NCBI GenBank assembly: GCA_945860285.1
Contig: CAMAQB010000022.1
Span: forward strand, 1 to 41,113
DNA length: 41,113 bases
Reading direction: 5' to 3'
From: Akkermansia muciniphila
GTDB taxonomy: Bacteria; Verrucomicrobiota; Verrucomicrobiia; Verrucomicrobiales; Akkermansiaceae
Shown here: piece by piece, positions 33,714-41,113 of the stretch
Layout: the number at the start of each line of letters is the position of its first letter
Position numbering within the stretch: position 1 is the first letter of the stretch
The notes under the pieces: model-generated
What the model was told of the DNA's origin: nothing
Database searches by the model: none
Seen by the model: only the letters and a program-made list of their open reading frames with translations
Translations under genes and position numbers: made by a program

Positions 33714-34880
33714 TCAGAGATCGAGTTTGGTCCAAGCCGAGTTGTTTTTCGATGACTTGACGGCGGCCTCGATGAACGCCATGCCGGTAATGCCGTCATC
33801 GATGTTCGGGAAATCGTAGCCTTCCGCAGGTGCCGGATTGCCCTGAACGGCATCGCTGATGGCTTCCGCCGCCGATCGATACACGTTGGCGAACGCCTCG
33901 ATGAATGCCTCGGGGTGACCGAAGGGCGTGCGGGTGTATTTCGCCGCCTCCGGACCGTTGTAGGCATTGCCACGCCGCCAGATCTGCCGTGGCTGCTCGG
34001 CGAATTTCACAATCAATTCGTTGGGATGCTCCTGATGCCACTCCAGCGAAGCCTCGGTGCCATAGATCCGGATGTTGAGATTGTTTTCGTCGCCCGTCGA
34101 TATCTGTGAAGCATACAAAACCCCGCGCGCACCGCCTTTGTAGCGGACCAGCATGTTACCGTCGTCGTCGAGAGGCCGGCCGGGAATGAATGTGGAAAGC
34201 TCCGCGGCGATTTCATCGATTTCCAGACCACTGATGTAGTGCGCCAGATTTTCGGCGTGCGTGCCGATGTCGCCAATGCAATTGGAAACGCCCGACACAC
34301 CGGGGTCCATGCGCCAGTTGGAGATCGCTCCGTCCGCCTGATCCTTCAATGCGGTGATCGCATAGCCCTGCGGATACTCGGCGACAATTTTCAAGATCCT
34401 CCCCAGCTTTCCGGCCTTCACCATCGCGCGAGCCTCCTTGACCATCGGGTAGCCGGTGTAGTTGTGGGTCAGCGCAAACACCAGACCGCTCTTCTTGACC
34501 ACATCGCGCAATTGCTTTCCTTCCGCCAGGGAAAACGCCAACGGCTTTTCGCAGATCACATGGATGCCGGCCTCGAGAAACGCCTTGGCCACTTTGTAGT
34601 GCAGATCGTTGCGGGCGACAATGCTGACAAAATCGATGCGCTCACCCGGCGGCAGCGCCGCTTCCTTTTTCGCCATCTCTTCGTAGCTGCTGTAAACGCG
34701 CGAGGGGTCGAGAAAAAAGTCCTCTCCCGACAGCTTTGACTTTTCGGGATCCGAGGAAAAACATCCGGCGGTCAGTTCGATTTTTCCATCCAAGTTGGCA
34801 GCCATGCGATGAACAGCACCGATGAAGGCACCGCGTCCACCACCGACCATTCCCATGCGAAGTTTGCGATTCAATGACAT
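33714..34880 (-). CDS. Gfo/Idh/MocA family oxidoreductase
   Basis: NAD(P)-dependent dehydrogenase of the Gfo/Idh/MocA type. I start at the ATG at 34880 (MSLNRKLRMGMVGGGRGAFI); the frame is open to 34916. 388 residues. The Rossmann N-terminus is RMGMVGGGRGAFIGAVHRMA (GxGxxG variant GGGRGA). The active-site ICEKPLAFSLAEG gives the conserved EKP lysine. The C-terminal domain contains GDIGTHAENLAHYISG, the conserved catalytic histidine region, and a GTEASLEWHQEHPNEL block. Substrate unknown; the family is heavily expanded in Verrucomicrobia and Planctomycetes with sugar substrates. Single gene followed leftward by no partner. Confidence 0.92.
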   Translation of the reverse strand: MSLNRKLRMGMVGGGRGAFIGAVHRMAANLDGKIELTAGCFSSDPEKSKLSGEDFFLDPSRVYSSYEEMAKKEAALPPGERIDFVSIVARNDLHYKVAKAFLEAGIHVICEKPLAFSLAEGKQLRDVVKKSGLVFALTHNYTGYPMVKEARAMVKAGKLGRILKIVAEYPQGYAITALKDQADGAISNWRMDPGVSGVSNCIGDIGTHAENLAHYISGLEIDEIAAELSTFIPGRPLDDDGNMLVRYKGGARGVLYASQISTGDENNLNIRIYGTEASLEWHQEHPNELIVKFAEQPRQIWRRGNAYNGPEAAKYTRTPFGHPEAFIEAFANVYRSAAEAISDAVQGNPAPAEGYDFPNIDDGITGMAFIEAAVKSSKNNSAWTKLDL

Positions 34881-34961
34881 ATTAGGTTGTTTGATGCGTT
34901 GAGTTGCCGTCAGCATCCAAGGAACCGCGCGATTGTCCAGAAAATTTCAGGGCATGAGTAT

Positions 34962-35357
34962 CTAACGGATCGTCTCCAGATATTCGCGCAAAACCGGCAC
35001 ATCGGCCTCGGCCCAATCGAGCGCCGCAAGTTCGGCCTCATCGCACCAGCGGATCTGCTCGTGCTCCAGCGCCCGGGGCGTGCCATCCCGAATCCCGCAA
35101 ACAAAAGGCAATAACAGCATGTCGCCCCTGCCGTAATTCCATCGAACTTCCGATAGGTTCTTGAAAACCAGCACCGAGATCGCCAATTCCTCGTGCAACT
35201 CGCGGTGCAATGCCTCTTCCGCGCTCTCCTGCGGTTCGACCTTGCCGCCGGGAAACTCCCACTTGCCGCCAAGATAACGCCCGCTGCCGCGCTTGCAGGC
35301 AAGCACCAGGCCCGCTTCATTCACGATCACCGCACAGACCACCTTCACCGCAGACAT
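34962..35357 (-). CDS. Nudix hydrolase, MutT-like
   Basis: A 131-residue pyrophosphohydrolase, likely sanitising oxidised nucleotides such as 8-oxo-dGTP. The Nudix box runs from G38 to I60: GGKVEPQESAEEALHRELHE then ELAI, with E44, R52, E53, E56 and E57 in place; the penultimate conserved Gly is Ala here. N-terminal strand VKVVCAVIVNEAGLVLACKR and the W-E-FPGG segment are MutT-like. Start (MSAVKVV) overlaps nothing on its own strand and is divergent from the DUF1287 gene, with a gap of about 85 bp. Confidence 0.9.
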   Translation of the reverse strand: MSAVKVVCAVIVNEAGLVLACKRGSGRYLGGKWEFPGGKVEPQESAEEALHRELHEELAISVLVFKNLSEVRWNYGRGDMLLLPFVCGIRDGTPRALEHEQIRWCDEAELAALDWAEADVPVLREYLETIR

Positions 35358-35442
35358 GTCCGAAAATGAAATGCCCGCGACCCCAGGTCAACAACTCCGG
35401 AAAATATTGCAAAAAATACCGGTCTGCCCCGTATCGTGTCGC

Positions 35443-36036
35443 ATGTCCTTTCCCCTCTCGTTTTTGTTGATGTCGCTCTGCTGCCTGTACGTCAGCGGTC
35501 AACCCGCGGATGGGAAAAAATCCGGTCCCGCCGACCTTGTCGCCGCCGCACGAAAACAAATCGGTGTCACCACATCCTACGACCCGGCCTATGTCGCCCT
35601 GGCCTATCCCAACGGCGACGTGCCCGCCGATCGCGGTGTTTGCACGGACGTCTTGATTCGCGCCCTGCGCACTTGTGGCACCGATCTGCAGAAAGCCGTG
35701 CATGAAGACATGAATCAAAACTTCGCCGCCTATCCGAAAATCTGGGATTTGAAATCCACCGACAAAAACATCGACCACCGCCGCGTGCCGAATCTGATGA
35801 CCTATTTCAAACGCAAGGGAATGAAGCTGACAATGAGCAAAAACAATGCCGACTTCCTGCCGGGCGATCTGGTCGCCTGCATGGTCGCGGGAAAACTAGC
35901 GCACATCATGATCGTCAGCGACAGCAAAGGAGCATCCGGCAACCGCATGATCCTTCACAACATCGGCGATGGCACAAAAGAAGAAGACCGCCTGTTCGAA
36001 TTCCACCACACCGGTCACTACCGCTGGGCGTGGTGA
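35443..36036 (+). CDS. exported DUF1287 domain protein
   Basis: A 197-residue exported protein with DUF1287 (YiiX/NlpC-like papain-fold relatives). The start at 35443 gives a signal MSFPLSFLLMSLCCLYVSGQ; upstream in-frame starts overlap the Nudix gene. Family hallmarks are DPAYVALAYPNGDVPADRGV and CTDVLIRALRTCG (nucleophile cysteine region), MNQNFAAYPKIW, PNLMTYFKRKG, then DFLPGDLVACM and AHIMIVSD (histidine). A role in cell-wall or amide hydrolysis is plausible but not proven. Confidence 0.9.
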   Translation: MSFPLSFLLMSLCCLYVSGQPADGKKSGPADLVAAARKQIGVTTSYDPAYVALAYPNGDVPADRGVCTDVLIRALRTCGTDLQKAVHEDMNQNFAAYPKIWDLKSTDKNIDHRRVPNLMTYFKRKGMKLTMSKNNADFLPGDLVACMVAGKLAHIMIVSDSKGASGNRMILHNIGDGTKEEDRLFEFHHTGHYRWAW

Positions 36037-36155
36037 TCAGCAGGAATTGACTTTTTGCCAATAAGGTAGATGTTAACTCGAAAATTGCAGCAGCACACAA
36101 TGCCACATCTGAAACTTTTCCGCCACGAATTGAGTATAGATTTCTACATTTTCCC

Positions 36156-39100
36156 ATGATGCGATTGTGCCACCTCTTTTCTTGCGTTGCTCTTCTTTTG
36201 CCTTCCTGGGCGGCAGAGAAGGTCGTCTTCAACCGCGACATCAGGCCGATCCTCAGCGACAAGTGTTTCGCCTGCCACGGACCCGATGCCAAACACCGCG
36301 AGGCGGGTCTGCGGCTCGATCTGGCCGAAAGCGCGCTCGCCAAGCTCACCGAAAGCCAGGGTTTTGCAATCGTCCCGGGCAAACCGGAACAAAGCCTGCT
36401 GATCAAACACATCAACTCCGACGACCCCGAAGAGGTGATGCCGCCTCCCAAGACGCACAAAACATTGAAACCAGCGGAACGCGATTTGTTGGAGCAATGG
36501 ATCCGCGAGGGCGCTGTTTATCAGCTCCACTGGTCCTACACCCCGATCCTGCGCCCGGAAGTTCCGAAAGTGAAAGCAACAGCGGACAATCCGATCGACG
36601 CCTTCGTTCTTGACCCTCTGGAAAAAAAGGGAATCGAGCCGACACCACCTGCGGCACCGAACGACCTGTTGCGACGCCTGTGTCTCGACCTCACCGGTCT
36701 GCCGCCCTCACCGCAGGATCTGGATGAATTTTCCAAGAACCCGGCGTCCTACAAAGACAAAGTGGAGAAATTGTTAGCCTCGCCGCGCTATGGCGAACGC
36801 ATGGCCGTGCCCTGGCTCGATGCGGTGCGCTACGCCGACACCGTGGGATTTCACGGCGATCAAAACATGCGCGTGTTCGCCTATCGCGACTATGTGATCA
36901 ACAGCTTCAACTCGAACAAAGCCTTCGATCAATTCACCCGCGAACAAATCGCCGGCGACCTGCTGCCCAATCCAACTGACGAACAGCGCATCGCCAGCGC
37001 CTTCAACCGACTGAACCTGATGACCCGCGAAGGCGGCGCGCAACCCAAGGAGTATATCGCGAAATCGGCCGCCGACCGCGTTCGTGCGATCGGGACGGCC
37101 TTTCTCGGCCAAACCACCGGTTGCGCGCAGTGCCACGATCACAAGTACGATCCGATCAAAACGAAAGACTTCTATTCGCTCGCCGCATTTTTCGATGACC
37201 TGCAACAATGGGGCGTTTATGCCGACTATCCCTACACGCCCAATCCCGACCTGCGCGGTGTCAACAACGACTCGCCCTTTCCTCCGGAATTTGTCAGCGC
37301 ATCCCCCGCCCTGCTGGCGCGGATCGACAAACTGGAGGCGGATGTTTATCAGTTGCTGGACAAACATCCCGCTCCAGCGGACGCCCTGCAGGCATGGCGG
37401 AACCAAATCAAACCATACCTTGCGGCCCATCCCGACGGCTGGCAGGTGCTGACGGTTTCCTCGGTCAAAAGCAGCAAAAACACCCACGCGGCAACCAATC
37501 CCGACAACTCGGTCAGTTTCGAAGGTGCTGCGGCGAAAGATGATGAAATCATTTTCGAACTCGGCAACAGTGCGATCCCTTTTTCGAGCATTCGCATCGA
37601 GGCAATGCCCGACGACGCCAATCAGGGATTTGTCGGACGCTCGCCAGGCGGAACTTTTTCCATGAACGTCGCGTTTGAAGTCGTCGATGCCACCGGGAAA
37701 GCAACGGCGCTGAAACCCGTTTATACTCAGGCGGACTTGAGTCGGCCGCCGGGCTACAGCAACGGACAGGAGAAAAACATCAGCTTTGGCGACACCTGGA
37801 TGAGCGCACCCGCCTTGTTTGAAGTGCCCGCAACTCTGGCGAAAGGCACGCAAACTGCCGTGTTCTGTCTGGGCAATCCCCTGACCATTACGGAGGGGAA
37901 CAAACTCACAGCACGCATCAAATCGGCGGACATCGGGCGACTGCGGTTTTCGACCTCGCCGGTGCTCAATCCGATTCCCGGCCAGGCGGCGTTTTCGCCA
38001 CGTTTCATTCAAGCGCTGGAAAATTCGCCCGCACCGTTTCACCTCTGCAACACAGCGGAAGCGCAGATGCCGGCTAACTACAAAAACCTTCTCGCAGAAA
38101 TCCGCAGCTCGCGGGGTGGTTGGACCCGCACTGTTACTGCCGCCGCCGTGCCCGAGGACAAACGTCCGGTAACGCGCATTTTGAAACGGGGCAACTGGCA
38201 GGATGAAAGCGGTGAAATTGTCAAACCCGCCGTGCTGTCGTTTCTGCCGTCGGACAGCCTGCCCAAGGACCGCACGCTTTCCCGCCTGGATCTCGCGAAC
38301 TGGATTGTCGCCAAGGAAAATCCCCTCACCTCCCGACACTATGTCAACCGGCTGTGGAAACAATTTTTCGGCAAGGGAATTTCCAACGTGCTCGACGACC
38401 TCGGCGGCCAAGGTGAAGCTCCCAGTCATCCGGAATTGTTAGACTGGCTCGCGGCGGAATTCCGCGACTCGGGGTGGGACACCAAACACATGGTCCGCCT
38501 GATCGTCAACAGCCGCACCTATCAACAAGCCGCAGCGGTGCGCAAGGATCTGGAGCAGATCGATCCGCAAAACCGCCTTCTTGCCGAACAATCGGCCCGA
38601 CGTCTCGATGCCGAATTCGTCAGGGACAACGCGCTCACCATCGCAGGCCTGCTGGATACATCCTATGTCGGCGGACCACCGGCCAAACCCTACCAGCCTC
38701 CTGGTTACTACACTGCCATCCAGTTTCCCGACCGCGACTACGTGATGGACATGGGTCACGGACGATTGCGCCGGGGACTCTACACCCACTGGCAGCGGAC
38801 TTTCATGCATCCTATGCTGGCGAACTTCGATGCCCCCTCACGGGAGGAATGCAGTGCCGACCGCATGCAGGCGAACACCCCGCAACAAGCGCTGACCCTG
38901 CTCAACGACCCGGTCTTCGTGGAAGCAGCCCAGGCACTGGCCGCGCGTATCAAACACGAGTCCTCCATCGAGGCTTCCCTGCAAAAAGCGTTTCTCCTGG
39001 CGCTGGCGCGTCAACCCAAACCCGATGAGTTGTCGGGCCTGACAAGTTTTTACAACAAACAGATCGCCCTGTTCCAGTCAGGAGAAAACAAGGCACCCGG

Positions 39101-39179
39101 TCTCTCCGCCGAGCAGGCCGCACTGGGTCAGACCTGCCGCATCATTCTCAATCTGCACGAATGCATCACCCGATACTGA
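36156..39179 (+). CDS. DUF1549/DUF1553 protein with cytochrome c (PSCyt1) domain
   Basis: A 1007-residue exported protein of the class typical for Planctomycetes and Verrucomicrobia. A Sec signal MMRLCHLFSCVALLLPSWAA precedes a PSCyt1 haem-binding domain with CFACH (C37, C40, H41). DUF1549 follows (WLDAVRYADTVGFHGDQNMR and a second CAQCH at 323-327 in GQTTGCAQCHDHKYDP). A central carbohydrate-binding-like insert spans roughly residues 430-650. The C-terminal DUF1553 includes LANWIVAKENPLTSRHYVNR and NTPQQALTLLNDPVFVEAAQ. Such proteins are found with DUF1501 partners and are thought to take part in polysaccharide breakdown or redox processes; role unproven. The DUF1501 gene starts 9 bp downstream. 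Confidence 0.93.
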   Translation: MMRLCHLFSCVALLLPSWAAEKVVFNRDIRPILSDKCFACHGPDAKHREAGLRLDLAESALAKLTESQGFAIVPGKPEQSLLIKHINSDDPEEVMPPPKTHKTLKPAERDLLEQWIREGAVYQLHWSYTPILRPEVPKVKATADNPIDAFVLDPLEKKGIEPTPPAAPNDLLRRLCLDLTGLPPSPQDLDEFSKNPASYKDKVEKLLASPRYGERMAVPWLDAVRYADTVGFHGDQNMRVFAYRDYVINSFNSNKAFDQFTREQIAGDLLPNPTDEQRIASAFNRLNLMTREGGAQPKEYIAKSAADRVRAIGTAFLGQTTGCAQCHDHKYDPIKTKDFYSLAAFFDDLQQWGVYADYPYTPNPDLRGVNNDSPFPPEFVSASPALLARIDKLEADVYQLLDKHPAPADALQAWRNQIKPYLAAHPDGWQVLTVSSVKSSKNTHAATNPDNSVSFEGAAAKDDEIIFELGNSAIPFSSIRIEAMPDDANQGFVGRSPGGTFSMNVAFEVVDATGKATALKPVYTQADLSRPPGYSNGQEKNISFGDTWMSAPALFEVPATLAKGTQTAVFCLGNPLTITEGNKLTARIKSADIGRLRFSTSPVLNPIPGQAAFSPRFIQALENSPAPFHLCNTAEAQMPANYKNLLAEIRSSRGGWTRTVTAAAVPEDKRPVTRILKRGNWQDESGEIVKPAVLSFLPSDSLPKDRTLSRLDLANWIVAKENPLTSRHYVNRLWKQFFGKGISNVLDDLGGQGEAPSHPELLDWLAAEFRDSGWDTKHMVRLIVNSRTYQQAAAVRKDLEQIDPQNRLLAEQSARRLDAEFVRDNALTIAGLLDTSYVGGPPAKPYQPPGYYTAIQFPDRDYVMDMGHGRLRRGLYTHWQRTFMHPMLANFDAPSREECSADRMQANTPQQALTLLNDPVFVEAAQALAARIKHESSIEASLQKAFLLALARQPKPDELSGLTSFYNKQIALFQSGENKAPGLSAEQAALGQTCRIILNLHECITRY

Positions 39180-39187
39180 CAGTTGCC

Positions 39188-40597
39188 ATGAACGACCCGC
39201 TCTCCATCAACCGCCGTTCCTTTCTCGACAACTCCTTCGCCGGACTGGGCGGGATTGCCTTTGCCTCATTGATGCAGAAATCGATGGGCGACGAAGCTCC
39301 CTGGCCGGGAGTGTTCGACAACGCGCTGCATTTCGCACCCAAGGCAAAACGCGTGATCCATCTCTGCATGGCGGGCGGGCCTTCGCAGTTTGAATCGTTC
39401 GACTACAAACCGGAACTGCAGAAAATCCACGGCCAGCCCTTTCCCGCGTCGTTCACCAAGGGACAACAACTCGCCCAGTTGCAAGGCAGCAAGCTGATCG
39501 CACGGGGACCGAGCACCAAATTCGCGCAATACGGCCAGTCGGGCATTTACGTTTCCGAAATTTTCCCCCACATGGCGAAGCAGATCGATCATTTTGCGGT
39601 GATCAATTCGATGACCACCGAGCAGATCAATCACGATCCCGCCCACGCATTTTTCAACAGCGGTTCGATCGTCAAAGGCCGTCCTTCGATGGGCTCATGG
39701 GTGCTTTACGGACTCGGCGCGGAAACCTCTAACCTGCCGGGCTACATCGTCCTGATGTCGGTCGGCGGAGGCGCGCAACCGGTGAGCGCGCGGCAATGGT
39801 CATCGGGATTTCTCCCCGGAAAATTCCAGGGTGTGCAATTCCAGTCCAACGGTGCCGCCGTTCACTATCTCGGCAACCCGGAAGGCATCTGCCAATCCAC
39901 CCAGCGCCAGGTGGTCGATGAAGTGAAACGGATGAACGGCCTGCTGGCCGAGAGCCGCCGCGACCCCGAGATCACCGCGCGGATTTCACAATATGAAATG
40001 GCATTCCGGATGCAAAGCTCGGTTCCCGGTCTAACGGAACTCGCGGACGAGTCAAAAAACGTGCTCGACCTTTACGGCATCACCGAACCGAACAAACCGG
40101 GTTATGCGCGGAACTGCCTGCTGGCGCGCCGCATGGTCGAGCGCGGAGTTCGTTTCGTGCAACTCTACCACCGGGCCTGGGATCATCACGACAACATCGA
40201 GAAAAGCATGCCCAATGCGGCGCGCGAAACCGACCAGGCAACGGCCGGTCTGTTGCTCGACCTGCAACAGCGTGGTTTGCTGGATGAAACCCTGATCATC
40301 TGGGGCGGCGAATTCGGACGGACGCCGATGGGACAGGGTTCGGGCCGCGACCACCACATCAATGCCTTCACCCTGCTCATGGCCGGTGGCGGCATCAAGG
40401 GCGGTGTCGTGCACGGAAAGTCCGACGAGCTGGGCTACGGTGTGGCGGAAAACAAAGTGAGCGTCCACGACATTCACGCGACCATGCTGCGGCTTCTAGG
40501 CATCAACGACTCCGCATTCACCTACAAATACCAAGGCCTCGATTTCAAACTCAGCGGCGTGGAACCCGCACGGGTCCTGAAGGAGATTCTCGCGTAG
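39188..40597 (+). CDS. Tat-exported DUF1501 protein
   Basis: A 469-residue DUF1501 protein, alkaline-phosphatase/sulfatase-like fold. The start at 39188 gives MNDPLSINRRSFLDNSFAGL, a twin-arginine signal with R9-R10 (NRRSFL); the ATG at 39161 would overlap the previous gene. Characteristic blocks are VIHLCMAGGPSQFESFDYKP (near 55-75), the DPAHAFFNSGSIVKGRPSMG segment and IWGGEFGRTPMGQGSGRDHH (near 370-390). It lies directly downstream of the cytochrome c/DUF1549/DUF1553 gene, the standard two-gene pair of this group, and ends one base from the convergent sdhB. Confidence 0.93.
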   Translation: MNDPLSINRRSFLDNSFAGLGGIAFASLMQKSMGDEAPWPGVFDNALHFAPKAKRVIHLCMAGGPSQFESFDYKPELQKIHGQPFPASFTKGQQLAQLQGSKLIARGPSTKFAQYGQSGIYVSEIFPHMAKQIDHFAVINSMTTEQINHDPAHAFFNSGSIVKGRPSMGSWVLYGLGAETSNLPGYIVLMSVGGGAQPVSARQWSSGFLPGKFQGVQFQSNGAAVHYLGNPEGICQSTQRQVVDEVKRMNGLLAESRRDPEITARISQYEMAFRMQSSVPGLTELADESKNVLDLYGITEPNKPGYARNCLLARRMVERGVRFVQLYHRAWDHHDNIEKSMPNAARETDQATAGLLLDLQQRGLLDETLIIWGGEFGRTPMGQGSGRDHHINAFTLLMAGGGIKGGVVHGKSDELGYGVAENKVSVHDIHATMLRLLGINDSAFTYKYQGLDFKLSGVEPARVLKEILA

Positions 40598-40598
40598 T

Positions 40599-41113
40599 TC
40601 AGGAAAGCAATTGCTCTTTCACCAGTGCGGCGACAAAATCGCGGTTCATGCGGGCGATGTGATCGACGCTGATTTCCTTTGGACAGGCTGCCTCGCACTC
40701 ATACTGATTGGTGCAATTTCCAAATCCCTCGGTATCCATCTGGCGGACCATCGCCAGCACGCGTTTGTCGCGCTCGGGCTGCCCCTGGGGCAGATGACCG
40801 AGGTGCGAGACTTTGGCTGCGGTGAAAAGCATGGCGGAGGAATTCTTGCACGCGGCCACACAGGCACCACAACCGATGCAGGCGGCGGCATCAAAGGCAC
40901 TGTCGGCATCGCTCTTGGGAACCGGCAGCGAGTTGGCATCAACCGCCGACCCGGTGCGCACGTCGATATAACCACCCGCCGCGATGATCCGGTCGAATGC
41001 CTGACGATCGACAATCAAATCGCGGATTACCGGAAAGGACTTCGCACGAAATGGCTCGATCCAGATCGTGTCGCCATCGCGGAATTTTCTCATGTGCACC
41101 TGGCAGGTGGTGA
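40599..41113 (-). CDS. sdhB: succinate dehydrogenase/fumarate reductase iron-sulfur subunit (partial, C-terminal part)
   Basis: The gene continues beyond the window's right edge; 171 residues are seen. The frame is open to the edge, with [10 protein letters not shown] at the start of the visible part, the last cysteine of the [2Fe-2S] domain. The [4Fe-4S]/[3Fe-4S] domain shows [20 protein letters not shown] and [20 protein letters not shown]. The [20 protein letters not shown] insertion fits the SdhB branch of diheme type B enzymes (Bacteroidetes, Verrucomicrobia). Electrons pass from succinate via FAD in SdhA to the quinone site. sdhA and sdhC should lie outside the window. Convergent with the DUF1501 gene, one base apart. 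Confidence 0.93.
   Translation of the reverse strand, partial: TTCQVHMRKFRDGDTIWIEPFRAKSFPVIRDLIVDRQAFDRIIAAGGYIDVRTGSAVDANSLPVPKSDADSAFDAAACIGCGACVAACKNSSAMLFTAAKVSHLGHLPQGQPERDKRVLAMVRQMDTEGFGNCTNQYECEAACPKEISVDHIARMNRDFVAALVKEQLLS

Noticed and set aside
36774-38429. 551-codon minus-strand open frame
   Set aside because: Antisense to the DUF1549/DUF1553 gene, with no recognisable motif.

Overview
The window looks like a chromosomal piece of a Verrucomicrobiota bacterium (inferred, not proven). The best markers are the pair of a Planctomycetes/Verrucomicrobia-type cytochrome-c domain protein (DUF1549/DUF1553) with a DUF1501 Tat-exported protein (36.1-40.6 kb), a ThuA-like protein, a Gfo/Idh/MocA dehydrogenase, and an SdhB of the Bacteroidetes/Verrucomicrobia kind. 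Most of the window is moderately GC-rich; obvious AT-rich patches are the intergenic zones and the middle of one methylase gene. There are no rRNA or tRNA genes and no CRISPR array.

Layout. 0.2-1.8 kb: two overlapping leftward genes of unknown function (one tentatively GNAT-like). 1.8-2.6 kb: a gene-poor zone with a 13-copy 21-bp tandem array and 12-bp doublets. 2.6-8.4 kb: a complete RND efflux operon (periplasmic adaptor lipoprotein, HAE1-type pump, outer-membrane factor). 8.4-9.5 kb: a mobile-element graveyard with a MITE-like element with 21-bp inverted repeats, a REP-like double hairpin and an IS91-type transposase tail. 9.6-17.3 kb: housekeeping genes: DUF2007, mutL, an ECF sigma factor, then a leftward cluster (MYG1-like, squalene/phytoene synthase, ribF, EboD-like dehydroquinate synthase) and a long-form hpf. 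17.4-21.3 kb: ThuA-like protein, MsbA-like ABC exporter, heme o synthase. 21.4-21.9 kb: a second, unrelated 21-bp tandem array bracketed by an imperfect direct repeat, and a hairpin. 21.9-30.5 kb: a defence island. 30.7-36.0 kb: exported cyclophilin, rlmN, a small lipoprotein, Gfo/Idh/MocA oxidoreductase, Nudix hydrolase and DUF1287 protein. 36.1-41.1 kb: the DUF1549/DUF1553 - DUF1501 pair and the 3' part of sdhB.

The most striking part is the defence island. On the minus strand it reads: PLD-nuclease/SNF2-helicase fusion (1053 aa), MqsR-like toxin, XRE-family antitoxin, SecB-like chaperone, and a large N6-adenine methylase with a specificity region (1162 aa). The three middle genes are joined by two 4-bp ATGA overlaps and form a toxin-antitoxin-chaperone (TAC) module. 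It sits exactly between the two halves of what looks like a split, type ISP-like restriction-modification system in which a PLD domain replaces the usual nuclease. A decayed HsdR fragment lies directly upstream. I know of no named defence system with this gene order; this is the best candidate for an undescribed system. A plausible working model (inference) is that the TAC module guards the restriction system or acts as a second, abortive-infection layer triggered when the SecB-like chaperone is titrated.
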